The position numbers and the translations under genes are program-made. This document shows, piece after piece, positions 20,501 to 33,066 of a stretch of DNA of 64,000 nt. This DNA is from Henckelia pumila (Eukaryota > Streptophyta > Magnoliopsida > Lamiales > Gesneriaceae). The stretch covers positions 159,891,361 through 159,955,360 of the forward strand of contig NC_133122.1 of assembly GCF_033568475.1 (NCBI RefSeq). Direction: 5' to 3'. Position 1 is the stretch's first letter. Each line of letters begins with the position of its first letter. The notes under the pieces were generated by a model. It did not search any database. It had not been told where the DNA came from and worked only from the letters and a program-made list of their open reading frames with translations.

Positions 20501-23500
20501 GCAATAAAGTTTTCTAGAAAACATATTAATCTACAGTAATTTCAATAAGATATTGACTAAGATAAATTTTATTTGTTTTAAAAATGTCATCCATTATATA
20601 TTTTGATGATGTTTTTATTTGTTTAATATGCAACAATGTAGGTAATTAATGCTACATATGGGAACAGAAAATATACATACAATCTCTGTTCTAAGTTGAT
20701 CCTAGGTGGCGCCTGGGCGGTGGGCGGTGACCCACCGCCCCGATTTTTAAAAAATCGTTAGCCTCAGGCGGTGCTGAAAAAATCGGCCGCCTCGGCAAAT
20801 AACAAACAGCCTAGGCGGTTCAAATTTTTTTATAAAAAAAAACTAAAATTTAAAATATTTTATATATTTTTTTTAAAAAAATAGTCAAAAAAATTTATGC
20901 ATATTTTTGTTGAAATATATGCGTAAAGCAAAATTTATTCATATTAATAAGCATTACTAAAAAAATATAAATGAAAATATCGAACCAATTTACACATATT
21001 TTGACTAATTTTATATATTATAAAATATTTTATATATTTAAAAAAAACCGCCTATGCGCCGTCAGGGCGGTGTGCAGTGGGTGCCGCCTACCTACTGCCT
21101 AGCACTTTTGAGAACCTTGTATACAACAACCAAATTGCACCTCCGATTGGTAGGCTCCATGATGAAAAAATTGGTTAAGGGTGCAAACTACAACAAAAAT
21201 CATACAAAAAGGTCTTAAATGCCAAAAATGCAATTTAAGGGTATGTGGTACCAAAACTGCATATTCGGATGGTGCACATTGCTAGTTACCCTAGATGCAG
21301 TAGAATGTTGAAACTTTGGAAAATAGTCGAGGGTACTCGGAGATTTGTACATAAACCAACTGCTCGGTCAGATTCATGCCATGATTAACACACCCAACAG
21401 TTTAATAGTGACCAAATGTAGACGTAGCCCGACATTTTTGTCAATAGAAAGTTGAATAAATCGACCAAATGGTAACAAGCTAACCGTAAGAGTTAAGTTC
21501 TCATACCCAAGATAACCAAGCATCAAGGAAACACCCCAAACCGTGCTTTCTCTTCCTTGACTGTATAGGCTGATATCACCCGTTGTCTACGCTTTTGAAA
21601 AACAAAACTTTAGTCAAACCATCGACAAAACAACTCCACAAATCGAAACAAGTGATTTTCACACTACAAAGCAAACTGCAAACCCATATCTTTAATGATT
21701 TAATCAGTCAAAAACAACCATCACAGTTAAGAAAAATGATGCAAACAGACATTTTATAAGATCTGTAATATCCATGTTGAGTGTCAGTTCGATCCTGTAA
21801 GCTGTGAAGAACAAATACAGCACAAGACAATAATAGAAATGACATAGTTCATTCAATGTTGGCTGTCTGAAAACAATCCCAGCATAGTAACTGGCACCTA
21901 GAAATTAAAAAACATCTTCTATAACACAAAACTTGTTTGCTTCCCTTTGAAAAAACTCTCAGATAACATACTTAATTCTTCTTCCATTACAATTTATTCC
22001 TAATCATCACACCAATCAGTAGAAAGTTTTAACTAACTATTAAGTAATTGAAAGGAGTAATGAAAATATGCATTAAAAATACCAAAAGCATAAATGAGAA
22101 GTAGAAGAATAACAAATTAAATGGTAGAGATGCCCACGGTAAATCAAATGTGGTTGCACATTTTCATGTGAATAATTTTTCTCTGAAAAATGTTGTTTGG
22201 CACGACGGATACATTTAAAGGCTGGTAACTAGTTAAATATGCACAGACCTTACCGGATATAAAATAAATATTGAACAACCAAGTGTAACTAACAAGGCAA
22301 ATAGATAATCACGTCCAGAGTACGTCTTTTGCATGATGACAGTGCCCCAAATCTGCGTTCACATTGGAAAAGAAGGGTGAAAGTATTAGAAGAATAGAGT
22401 GTTTGAATACCCTCCAGTGCCCATTCAAATATATTCGAGAGGCATTTGAAAATAAGAGACTTTTCACTCCACTCATCAATAAATTGCTCGAGACATGAAG
22501 ACTGAAGAACAGACATTATCTCTCACCTATCTATCAGGCTATCACGTTTCCAGAACTCAATGCGCAACTTCGAACTCCATTATATTTTATAAATTATAAA
22601 TATGATATCTTTCAGGAGCACTTATCACTCTCATATCACTGTGTTGTGCTTAACAGTATACAAGAGTAATACTTTAATCAATTTTCGAGTAATTCATTCA
22701 CCAGACAAAACTTGAAAGACAGATCTATCGGTGTGAAAGACGAGTTTTAGGTATGAAACTATGTTTTAATTTATGTATGGCAGCTACTGGTCCAGTATTA
22801 TGATAAATGAGAGGTTCAGGCTGTTGTTATTGTGTAGATCAAAGACAATATCAAATTCCTTTCATGAGTATGAAAAGAGGACGTGAGAGAAATATAGCAC
22901 CTTCAAACCAGTATAAAATCCTGAGTTCTTTATTTGTCAGATTATCTTTGCTTATAGTTTATACATACTCTAACTCGCAATCACAAAAAAATATTCTCAG
23001 TCCATTAAGTTGTGATTCAGAAAATTCGGCATAGCTTGTCTTAGCTGTCTTCGAGAACAACTCAAGTGCTTGCAGGCTTGGGCAATCAAGTACTAAATTG
23101 ACTGAAGTTGCATTTGGATGGAGGTGAATTTATTTTGTGAGAATTTAAAATCCACTATGTTGTTTCATAAACAAGCCAAAAAAAGGAAGGTTGAAATTCT
23201 AATTCATGGAATTCACGAGTAACCATAATGGATTTAAATCTTGGATGTGAAATTCTTTGATTTCAACGATCCGACGCAACATTAATTTTCCCCAAGGGTT
23301 CTGACTGGGGGACAGTTCAGAGTTTGACCCTGCACAAAAAAGTTTTTTAGAAAACGACCATCTTTAGTTTTATTTTTAACACTAGGGGAGGCCATTTAAT
23401 TAAGTAGATAAATGATATATATACATATATGTATATATATATATGTGGGGTTAGTTGCCCAAATATTCCAACCGGTCTATTCAATCTCCCTTTTATACTA

Positions 23501-25209
23501 CTAACTGCTTCTTTGATCTTCTGGAACAATGCTCAGTTTGTCTATTGCACAACCAATTACTTTAGCATCAGTGAAGTAACATGCTACACCTGACTGCTGG
23601 CACGGTACAGTCATGATCTGAATCAGGACGATTACTGTACATACAGTTACATGGAAAAGATGAAAAAACAAATCCTTCCTGGAGTTCTCCAGAGTTGAGA
23701 TTTTTGGCCAACTAATACCAGAAATGGCAACTTACGTTTCTAATTTCTTATTTCTCATGAACAAGAAACTATAGCAGGATATTAAAATGTCTCACCATTA
23801 CAGGTATCATTTTGGCACACTTTGCCAGCGTCTGCATAGGGAAACTGACATATTTAAGGGCCTGTGGCAAGCATAGCAAAAAAAGAGGTTCTTAACAAGG
23901 CATTATCTTCAGATATTAGAAATAAACAAAAAAAATTTTTAATGAATGTTACTTCATGGTTAGATTCACAAGCAATTGAATTAGGATCCATCTTTTCAAG
24001 AGCCGAATACAGCTTACCTCGTATTGACAGGTGGTAGTGAGTATATTGGACACTGAAACCATACAATAATTGTAAATCGGAGCAACAGGTTCCAGAGCCT
24101 TTTTACCTACCTGGAAAAAATAGAAAGCCAATAAAAATGAACTATTAAAAGCTTAAGAGGTCAAACATGGAAACACAAGCAGCTCATCAGTTATGCTGCT
24201 AAAGCAATGAACCTTGAGATATCGTGTACAAAGTCTGGCAATGAATAATTGCAATCATGCCTGCTATAGTATATTCTGATAAAGTATTAAAGTTACACGA
24301 CAAACGACATGTATCGAATTTATGTTCAACAACGTCTACACAAATCGTTAAACTTTGAGGTCATCAAACAAAAAGTACACCCACGGATACAGACACGTAG
24401 ATGAAAACATCCATATAACTAAACAAATCAAACCAACAAAGCTAAATATTCAAATTACCAGTAAAACTCCAGCAGACACGGCAGAAGTTGTAATGCGGTT
24501 GCAGAAGACAAGAAACAGCGAGTACTTGAAATATTCTTTATTTGGCCCATACGGAATTCTCATAATCTTTTCCTGTAACAAACTAATTTCAATCAATTTC
24601 TGCAGAAATAGAAATTTATCTTAACCAAGAAATTATCAGACCAAGGAAAACCAAAAAAGTTAAATCAGGTCATGCCAAACATAAACATTATTTTTCGAGC
24701 CGGCATACATCATAAAATAATATCATATGGTGGACTATACTGTGCAGGCACGGGGACAAATAAAAAAAATGCTTGGTAACAAAGCATATTCTTATTTCCT
24801 TTGCACTCTTCTTTTCAATAGCGATATAGGGGAAGACCCAATTGTTGGTCAGCAGAACCAGATGACGATAATGTTTGGCTCAAAGCGAACTTTATGAAAT
24901 ATACTTCCAAGTGAAATAGTTTCTCCAGTAATCCTCGCAAGTTAAGTCATTGATCAAGCTCCAAAGCACACATTTTTATGCCTCTAAATAGTAGTGGCGG
25001 TTACGTCAATCGATCAATTGCGACGATAAAATAGCACCTTTCTATATAAGGTGTTTCCCTAAATCTGTGATTACACAACAATTAAACAACATGTGAAGAG
25101 ATTTAACCTGTAAAACTCCGTAGATGAGAAGTGTGGACATGATCCCGGCGACCGCAAAGAACAATTTCAAAAGCTTCTTCTCTTTCCATCGTGAAGGTGG
25201 CTCCGCCAT
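17578..25209 (-). CDS. UTR5: UDP-galactose/UDP-glucose transporter, UTR5-type (UAA family)
   Basis: Eleven exons on the minus strand: 25209-25108, 24572-24459, 24110-24018, 23861-23796, 22352-22254, 21586-21507, 19328-19216, 18351-18263, 18099-18013, 17844-17776, 17694-17578. Every junction is GT..AG and frame is kept to a 342-aa product, the usual length. It is a nucleotide-sugar transporter that should move UDP-sugars from cytosol into the ER or Golgi lumen. Landmarks: N-terminal WKEKKLLKLFFAVAGIMSTL, then EKIMRIPYGPNKEYFKYSLF, KKALEPVAPIYNYC, NILTTTCQYE, LAKCAKMIPVM, GRDYLFALLVTLGCSIFILY, GRESTVWGVSLMLGYLGFDG, FTSTFQDKLFRGYDMEIHNQ, IRNFGALTFATIMTTRQ and IWFAHPLSPEQVVGA. About ten hydrophobic segments are spread along it. 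The C-terminus is proline-rich (DPPRPNP) with no di-lysine ER-retrieval signal. Intron 6 carries a MITE-like element. Confidence 0.95.
20695..21120. mobile_element. MITE-like insertion in intron 6 of the UTR5 gene
   Basis: GC-rich ends built of GCCTGGGCGGTGGGCGG and CCGCCTACCTACTGCCTAG words enclose an AT-rich core. The ends are mutually complementary in part (CCTAGG..GGCGCC against GGCGGT..CTAGG). Such CCTAGGCGG-type elements are common short repeats in plant introns. Target duplications are not clear. It carries no coding sequence. Confidence 0.5.
23417..23445. repeat. TA-rich microsatellite in UTR5 intron 4
   Basis: A run of TATATACATATATG-type words in the intron between exons 4 and 5. 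Confidence 0.7.
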
Positions 25210-25352
25210 ATCCAAATCCAACCATCCGCCGTCGCAATTCACTTCACCAAATCACAATCTTCGATTTCCAACCGATCACAGCATTGTAAGCAAGAAAAGG
25301 ATCATACGCCGTAGTTTGATCCCTGAGTGTCAACACTCCACCCTCTATACTG

Positions 25353-25367
25353 ATATATTTATATATA
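25353..25367 (-). promoter_or_regulatory. Possible TATA box of the UTR5 gene
   Basis: On the minus strand this reads TATATATAAATATAT, about 145 bp upstream of the start codon. A leader of roughly 110-120 nt would follow, which is a normal distance. The region is AT-rich, so chance is possible. Confidence 0.35.
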
Positions 25368-25595
25368 TGATCGGCCTGCGGGTTTATTTTACCTTTTACA
25401 ATTTTTTAGTTATTTTATTTTATTTGAATTTTTTTTTTTAGTTTTAGTTTTAGTCTTATTATTATTATTATTTTTTTAACATAAAGAGTAATTCAATTAA
25501 AAACTTCTTCAAGTCTGGCGTTGCAAAGTTGATGAGAGATAGCAGAATAGCATTCGAGTACAATAAATTGTTTTCCAAAAAATAGTATTTACGGG

Positions 25596-25862
25596 TTAGT
25601 TCGTGAGCCACTTAGATGGCTGATCTTGTAAAGTGTTGAATAATATTTCCCGGTACACTAAAACAGAGTCTGTGAATGTCACTAATAATCGACTCATCCA
25701 TGAGAATGGAGAAGGATTGTGAATGGCATGTGTTGGTATTAAAGCATCCGATTCAATAATCCAATTGGTCCAAAAGAAGTTCAAGCCACTTGACTCCTCC
25801 TCTAATAGCAAACAATTCGGCCAAATGTGAAGAAAAACAACCAGAATCATCAACCTACGCAA
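25596..25862 (-). pseudogene. LINE-type RNase H fragment, decayed
   Basis: The minus-strand frame contains NWIIESDALIPTHAIHNP, which resembles the 'EGDA' active-site segment of the plant RVT_3 RNase H domain found in non-LTR retrotransposons. Another frame over 25600-25640 reads HFTRSAI, a stop, then VAHELTRK, resembling the family's 'R-AN-VAH-LA' C-terminal motif. The two parts are in different frames, so it is a broken fragment of under 100 residues. Assignment is by motif only. Confidence 0.4.
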
Positions 25863-26084
25863 AATCTTTTGTTTGTTTGTGTTTTAAAAAATGAAATTGA
25901 TTTGATTAACTTACATCAAATCAACCATTACAAAAGGTTTCTAAGTATAAGAAAATAGCTTCCTATAAAGGTAGTGTTTCATTTTTTTGACAAAATTTTG
26001 AAATTTTGTAATCGAAATTTTTTCTGAAAAGTTCGTGTGCCGCGAAATTGGCCCAAGCAAGGCCATTGGACGAACGAGACCCTC
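25863..26084. other. AT-rich intergenic, no gene seen
   Basis: No ORF and no recognised repeat. Confidence 0.35.
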
Positions 26085-26580
26085 GGAGCTAGTGGCGGAG
26101 CCACGTTAATAATTGGCAGGGTATAAGACCAAATATTTGTTGTTTTACCAAAATTTATAACTAGTGGTAATATCGTGCAACTCAAATCTTTTAAACCGCA
26201 CCAAGCTGTTTTTTCTACCAAAAGTTATAACTAGTGGTAATCGTGCAACTCAAATCTTTTAAATCGCACCAAGTGGTAATCGTGCAACTCAAGTCTTTTA
26301 AACCGCACCAAGCGACATGGTTCAATTGCTATACCCAGCAGGAAAAATTATTGAACCCAAACAACCTCTTTCCCAATAATTGAACTCCTTGCAATCAATG
26401 AGAATCGAACTCATGACCTCGACTATGATACCAATTATAGGAACGAACGCTTGTCGTTTTACCAAAATTTATAGCTGGTAGTAATGATGCAATTCAAATC
26501 TTTTAAACCACACAACAACCCAAGGTCATGGTTCGATTGCTCTACCCAATAGGGACAATTATTGTACCTCATCCCAGAGC
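26085..26580 (-). repeat. Degenerate retroelement fragment with internal tandem copies
   Basis: Two to three overlapping copies of a unit with CAACTCAAATCTTTTAAACC (around 26178, 26245, 26288 and 26490) and AAATTTATAACTAGTGGTAA. Read on the minus strand, the stretch at 26437-26418 gives AATTGGTATCATAGTC, resembling an LTR end followed by an initiator-Met-tRNA primer-binding site (TGGTATCA-AG-C). I take it as the remains of a small minus-strand LTR retroelement. No coding sequence. Confidence 0.5.
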
Positions 26581-27142
26581 CATATATATACTAGCAACGA
26601 TGCACACGCGATGCATGTGTATAAAATAATAACCACGACGTATATGAATTTTGATGATTAACATGTTAGGTTGATTAGGAATCAGTCCATAACCAATTCA
26701 ATTCAATCAAATGACCATTTTACCACAATACAACTTTTATATAAAGTAAATAAAAATTTTCAAAATAGATACAAATTTGAAACTCAATGATACTATAAGC
26801 AGTTGATAGCATGCTAAATTTCTCTAGCATATAAGGAATAGGCCTATAATTGCAACACACGAACAAAACATTGGGAGATAAAAAACTTGAAAAATTGATC
26901 ACTTTTAAGAATGCACCCCCCCAAAAAAATCATGATGGTAAAAACACAATTCATCTAACATTGCATACACACTTGAACTTCAAACTCAGTGTTATGAAAT
27001 TTGTTTTCTTGAACCAATGATATAGTCACAACCACCCCCATTGTCCTCTATCTCTTTATCCATTCCACCGCCGGATAACATCGATGTATATCACCTTCAC
27101 ATCCATTCCACTGACCATCACGACAAAGTCACAACTTACTTG
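26581..27142. other. AT-rich flank left of copia element 1
   Basis: No ORF worth calling. The stretch 27025-27142 directly before the first LTR-like sequence does not match the start of the copia 3' LTR, which shows that the 5' LTR is truncated here. Confidence 0.4.
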
Positions 27143-27606
27143 AATATGATATGGTCATGGGATGACTATCTTGAAACTCATATTTGGAATACTATAGATT
27201 CTAAACTGTTCCTAGTCGATTCAGCCGCCAAAAAGAAGGATAAAGGCCGCTTGAGCTTGAGAATAGTATTTGCGATGTGAGTGCCATGTTTCATTGGTAG
27301 GGGACATGATAATGTCCAAGAATGAAAATAGGTGCTCCTTGTAGAGTGCACTGAACAACCCTTCCTAAAGGACTTTCCAAGTGGTTCTCATTTATCGAGT
27401 GGAAATCTCCTAGTTTATGATTGTACACCAATATTAGTCCTTATGACCCATGACAACATGGAGACTCTATATGCTAGCGCTTCACTTTGACTTGTTTACC
27501 GACTCAACTGGGGTCATCAAGTGGCAAGGTTGGGTGTTGTGTCGAAACATATAGGAGTCGATGCATTGTAGTCGGGGATTCACCACTTACCTTCGGGTAT
27601 GAATAT
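27143..27606 (+). repeat. 5' LTR of copia 1, first remaining part
   Basis: Begins with GAATATGATATGGTCATGGG and runs to the LTR1 insertion point. The same text, about 90 percent alike by eye, lies at 41053-41340 in the 3' LTR and continues at 44633. The last five bases, AATAT, are the left target duplication of LTR1. Confidence 0.85.
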
Positions 27607-29649
27607 TGTGACGCCTAGAATTTCTTAATTTAAGTTTCATGCCTAAATTAGTCTTTAATATTTATGATTCTAATTATTTTAATTTTTCTGTGTTAATTGG
27701 CTAAATATTATATTTTTCTCGCGCATTAGAATTTATTATTTTTAACTTTTGCGAAAATTAGTATTTTAAATCCCGGACTAGTAAACCAAATTTAATATTT
27801 TAATTTAGGATTATTAAGCTTGCATTTTTAATTAGTGCGACTTAATTTGTAGTCTTAATTGTTATTTTGGTTTAGCACTTTTTAATAGTGTGTTGTACTT
27901 TTTCATGAATTTCATATATTCACATTTTTTTTCTAGGGTTACTTATTCTAGCACTTGAACTCAAGATTTAAATCCTAGCCACACACAAAACTCACACTAC
28001 ATGATAAACACACACCACACAAACTCACACAGCCGAGATTGCCCTGTTCTTCAAGGGAGGCATCGACTTCTTCAATCCCTTCTTCACTAAGCCTTTAATC
28101 CTCATTTCTTCCCCGACAAATCATTCCTGGGCAAGCTGGTCGTGATTCTTGAGCTCGATTTCAGCTTCCTCTAGCTCGAGCTGTTCAATTCTGTGGTTTC
28201 GATTTTTTGGCTTCGGGCTCTCATTTCTTTCGATTTTCTTTGGATAGGCAAGGATATGGATTCTTGCTTCGTTATGTGATTATTATGTGTTGTGTGTTGC
28301 ATTTCTTTGAGCATTTGAAATTTCCTATGTATGAATGTGCCCTGTTTTTTTGAAGCGTGAATGAGCAGATTTCTTTTTGACTTCCTTACATTATGATGCT
28401 TTAATCCTTGTTTGCGAAGTGTGAAAAGTTGTTTGGCATTTAAAAAGGGGTGTCAAGAAAGCTACATTACCATCGAAAACTCCAAATTTTTCCATGCTTG
28501 TGATTTTCAAAAATGCAGAAATGTGCTTGGCATCGGCTCAACAAATCTCCAGATTTATTTACATGGTTTAATACGAAAATTTCCAGGTTATTTCGAGTCA
28601 TGATGTTCAAATTTTCAGAGGCTGCATAGCATATGATTTGAGCATTTTTTCCAGCTCTCCTTCATTCCTTGAGTTCGAAAGTTTCATTTGTTGCATAGCA
28701 TGATGATCGAACAATTTCCAGAATTTTTCCCTTAGCTTGTTGGTTCGATTATATATGATGTTTTGTGGTGTTGATTCAGATGGTGATTTAGAGCTACCAT
28801 GGATGATATGTAGTTCACATGGTAGTATTAGGATGTGTGAAGAAGAATGTGAGTTGGGAATGAAGGAATTTCGAAATGTCTAAAGGGAGTAGGGGCTCGG
28901 TTATGAGGGTGCTCGAGGTGCTGCCTTTGAGCTGAATCTAAGGCGATTCAATTTGAGTTGTAAGGGCTGGGAATGAGGTTGAACATTGGTTTTGGTCCTA
29001 GGATTAGAGTCTTGGAATATTGGAAGAAATATATTTAGGATTGGTTGGGTTGGAACTTGAAGTTATGAGCAGAAATTTTTGTAAAGTGAGTGGGCTGTCC
29101 GGAAATCGATTTTTAAACAGGGGTTAAACTCGGGTTTTGGCCAAGGGCTCGGGTTAGGAATTATTCTATGATGTTGGGAATATGTTGGTCCAAGCGGGAA
29201 TCAATTCGGTTAAGTTTGGGGCGAGTTTTAGATTTATAAATGTTAAGGTGCAGAATTTTGTTGAACACAAAGGGGCTGCTGCCCGAAAATCGTCCTTTTG
29301 AAAAATGATCGCTTAGGAAATAAATTTCGAGGATGACTTTCATACTTAGTTCTAAGTGTCTGGAGTCTTGGTTTCAAGCGGAATCCTTTTTGGTTAAGAA
29401 ACGAGCAAGTTATAAATTTTTCGGGCTAACCGCTTAAATTAGGCGTAAGTGCAAATTATGGGTTAAATCTTCCACCCTTTGGTTTAGTTCCTAAATCACC
29501 ATCTCGATCATCCATGTGTGAGTTATATGCATGATTATCGATTAATATTTACATGTACATCATATTTACATATGCATGCTAACTCCCATATTCAAGAATG
29601 AAAGAAAAATTACTTTTTACGAACGAAGTGAGATGATTGTGACTATAGA

Positions 29650-29768
29650 AATTTACGTGTATGTGTGGGGTTGGGAGACGTTCTGGCCTACCTTACCACC
29701 TGACGTGTATGTGTGGGGCTAAGAGACGTTTTGACCTACCTTACCAAATATTTACGTGTATGTGTGGG
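29650..29768 (+). repeat. Minisatellite in LTR1
   Basis: About three copies of a unit starting ACGTGTATGTGTGGGG and containing GAGACGTT, spaced 50-60 bp apart. Partial copies continue to the right of the hAT element (33067-33150). Confidence 0.75.
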
Positions 29769-32700
29769 CATGGTTGTTAAAAGCGAGCGCCTCGGTCGCT
29801 TAAGCGCAAAGCGACGCGAGGCGCTCATCTGAAGCGCAGCAGATCTTCGAGGCGGTCGCTTTATTGCGCCTCGCTTTGAGGCGCAAAGCGATCGCTTCTG
29901 CGCTTCTTAGAAGCCAGGCAGATTTCAATTTTTTTTTAAACAAGGCTTAAAGTCGCACATTGAAAGTGCACTTTTAAGTTTTTTAAGCCCAAATAACTTA
30001 TATAATATTAATAGATCTGATATTAAGCCCAATAAAAACTCACGGCCCTCACACTGCGTCTCTCTGCCTCACGCTCTGCTCCTCTACTCCTCTTCCTCGC
30101 CGTCGTGCCTGCCTCGCCGGTCGCCGCCGCACCGCCCTGCCGCTCCCCACCTAATTTTATGAATTTTTGTAAATTGTATTCAAATGTGTTTTTTTTAATT
30201 TAATTAGTAATTTGTGATTGTTATTTATTTTTTCAGTTGTTATAACAATGTCACAATCAAATCCAACACTTCCATCGAATCGAAAGGATATTGCTTGGAA
30301 TTATGCAACTCTTCCGGATCCTAAAAACCCAAATAATGTGTGTTGTTTTTGTGGTAAATTAACAAATGGTGGAATTTATCGGCATAAATTACATTTAGTT
30401 GGGGGCAATAAGAATGTGAAAGAGTGTTCGAAATGTCCGGAGCATGTTAAGGAAGAAATCAAAGAGTTCATTAAAAAAAAGAGCAATTTGAAGAATCAAA
30501 TGAATGATATTCCTCATTTAGATGACATTGTTGATTTGGAAGATGATGAAGATGAAGATGATCTTCAAACTAAACGGAAAGGTAAACGACCAATATCTGG
30601 TTCAGTGGGCTTGGGCCTATGGTGCAAGGTAAAAAGAGTAAACAAGCAGGGCCTATTGACCTTTATTTTGCGAAAGATGTAGAAGAAATTGTCAGACAAA
30701 GGCGTGCGAAAAATAAAGGCCAATATGATGAGAATAAAAAAAAATTAAGAGAAGATGCGGTTCAGAAATTTGCTACGTGGATGTATGATGCCGGAATTCC
30801 TTTTAATGCTGTTAAATATGATTCTCTGCAGCCTTGTATTGATGCTATTGGGACTTTTGGAGTGGGAATGAAACCTCCATCATATCATGAAGTAAGAGTT
30901 AAGTATTTGAAGAAGGAGTTGACAAATACGAACTTGTGTCTCAAATCCCATGAAGAAGATCATGCTAAGTATGGGTGTACAATCATGGCAGATGGGTGGA
31001 CGGATAAAAATGGCAGAAGTCTGATAAATTTTTTGGTTAATGGTCCTAAAGGAACCGTATTTGTTGAATCAGTGGATGCTTCAAGTTATTCACACATTGC
31101 TGACAAAATGTATGAGTTACTTAAGTTATTTGTGAATCGAATTGGTGAAAAGAATGTGGTTCAGATTGTGACGGATAATGCAAGCTGCAATGTCAAAGCA
31201 GGTAATATTTTAAATTGTAAATTCATGTTTAATTCTGAATTTTTTAAAATTTTTGAGTGACATTACTTTATTTCATATTCAGGTCGTCTTTTGGAAAACA
31301 ATTTTCCATACTTGTATTGGACTCCATGTGCAGCACATTGCATGATGATTTGATGCTTGAGGAAATATTCAAAATTCCTCGTCTCAAAAGTTTGCATGAA
31401 AGGGCATTGATGGTGAATGATTATATTTACAATAGACCACATTTATTGAGCATGATGAGGGAGTTTACCGGACAGAGAGACATGATAAGAACTGCAAAGA
31501 CTCACTTTGCAACCGCTTTTTTTGACTTTAAAGCGGTTTCAAGTACATCAAGCAAATCTGAGAAAGATGTTTACATCTAAAAAGTGGGCAACAAGTCGAT
31601 ATTCTAAAGAGGCGGCTGGGAAACGTGTTGCAGAAGTGATGATGATGCCTTCTTTTTGGAAATCTACAGTTTTTGCATTGAAAGTTGGCGGTCCATTGGT
31701 GAAAGTATTGAGGCTGGTAGATGGTGAAAAAAGGTCCCCTATGGGTTACATCTATGAGGCAATGGACAGAGCCAAAGAAGCTATCGCTGCGTCATTTAAT
31801 ATGAACGAAGAAAAATATCGTGGTGTTTTTTAAATCATTGACAGAGGATGGAACGTTCAACTCCATCATCCTTTGCATGCCGCTGGATATTTCTTGAATC
31901 CCGAGTTTTTTTTACACAAATCCTGACATAGAAAATGATGCAGAAGTGTTGGAGGGTTTGTACAAATGCATAGCTAGATTGGTGAGAGGTGAAGATTTGC
32001 AAGATAAGATCACAAATAAATTGGAGAAATACAAAAATGCAAAAGGACTTTTTGGTTTACCTATGGCTATCAGACAAAGAGCTTCAAAATCACCAGGTAA
32101 TAATATTTAGTGCAATCTCAATTTACATTCTCAAGCATTACAAAGTTACAAACTTTGGGAGGTAAGAAATTTAATTTTTTTGTTTCAACTTTAAAGCTGA
32201 TTGGTGGTCCTCTTATGGTGCATCAACACCTGAGTTGAAAGCATTTGCAATGAAGATTTTGTATCTTACATGCTCTTCTTCAGGCTGTGAACGTAATTGG
32301 AGTGTATTTGAACATGTAAGTTTCAAGTGTTTTTGATTATTTAATTTAATACATACTAAATTTCAGATTATGGAGTATGAAGTGTAACTTCTTAATTCTA
32401 ATTCTTTGGCAGATACATTCGAAAAAAAGAAATAGATTGTCTCAGCAACGATTGAATGATTTGGTATATATCAAATATAACAGAGCATTGAGGCGGAGAT
32501 ATGTCATGCGAGATATGATTGATCCTATTTCTTTGTCAGAAATAGATGATAGTAATGAATGGTTATTGGGAAAGTTGGATGATGGTGATAGTGCCAATGA
32601 GGATAATGATTTTGTCTTTGAAGATGATGATTTGCATTGGAGTGATGTAGCACAAGCGGCTGGTGTTGGTGAAAGTGCATATGGCTTTCGATCTAGAAAT

Positions 32701-33066
32701 GCATCTAGTTCAAAAGGAACATCATCATCATCCATTTCAGCAAAAAGAAAGCAATCTTTAGCTCGAACTAGACTTGTTGAGGAAGAAGAGCTGAACATTG
32801 ATCATGAAACTGAAGAAGAAGAAGATACCGATGGATACAAATCAAGCGATGGGGCTGAGGACGTAGATTTGGAGAATGAAGATGATGACTCTTATGATAT
32901 TTGATGTTTATCTATCACATTTGCAAGGATTCTTGACTTTATTCTTATTATTTTGATAATGTTTTGTTTATTGCGCTTTTGTTCCATGAAGCGTGCGCTT
33001 CGCTTTGCGCTTTAATCCCAAAGGCACTTGAGCGCTTTTTTGCGCTTTACGCTTTTAACAACTATG
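29769..33066 (+). mobile_element. hAT transposon, 3.3 kb, TSD TGTGTGGG
   Basis: Flanked by the perfect 8-bp repeat TGTGTGGG (29761-29768 and 33067-33074). The ends CATGGTTGTTAAAAGCG and the complement CATAGTTGTTAAAAGCG form a 17-bp inverted repeat with one mismatch. Subterminal DNA is dense in GCGCTT/AAGCGC words on both sides. The element encloses one transposase gene with three introns. The complete ends argue for a fairly recent insertion into LTR1, though the transposase is broken. Confidence 0.93.
30248..32904 (+). pseudogene. hAT transposase (BED finger, DUF659, hATC), frameshifted
   Basis: Start at 30248 (MSQSNPTLPSNRK). A BED-type zinc finger follows (NNVCCFCGKLTNGGIYRHKL, then CSKCPEHVKEE), an acidic linker, and the DUF659 catalytic region (YGCTIMADGWTDKNGRSLIN and IVTDNASCNVKAG) with two of the catalytic aspartates. 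Introns: 31202-31282, 32097-32196 and 32316-32412, all GT..AG. Exon 3 (32197-32315) and exon 4 hold the dimerisation domain (WWSSYGASTPELKAFAMKIL, SSGCERNWSVFEH), including the catalytic Glu. The C-terminus is a long acidic tail. Breaks: a frameshift near 30605-30625, a one-base gain in the CAAHC region near 31343-31355, another frameshift at a T-run near 31517, a stop after YRGVF at about 31832 with a further shift near 31900. So at least four lesions; the protein cannot be made. Confidence 0.88.

Noticed and set aside
25124-25441. Plus-strand ORF of 105 aa at the UTR5 gene start
   Set aside because: Antisense to exon 1 and the promoter of UTR5; composition fits a shadow frame.
27125-27143. 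Target duplication for copia element 1
   Set aside because: The 5' LTR is truncated, so the original left flank is not present for comparison with 46298-46302.
32442-32798. Minus-strand serine-rich ORF of 118 aa
   Set aside because: Antisense to the acidic tail of the hAT transposase; the serine runs come from GAT/GAA codons read backwards.
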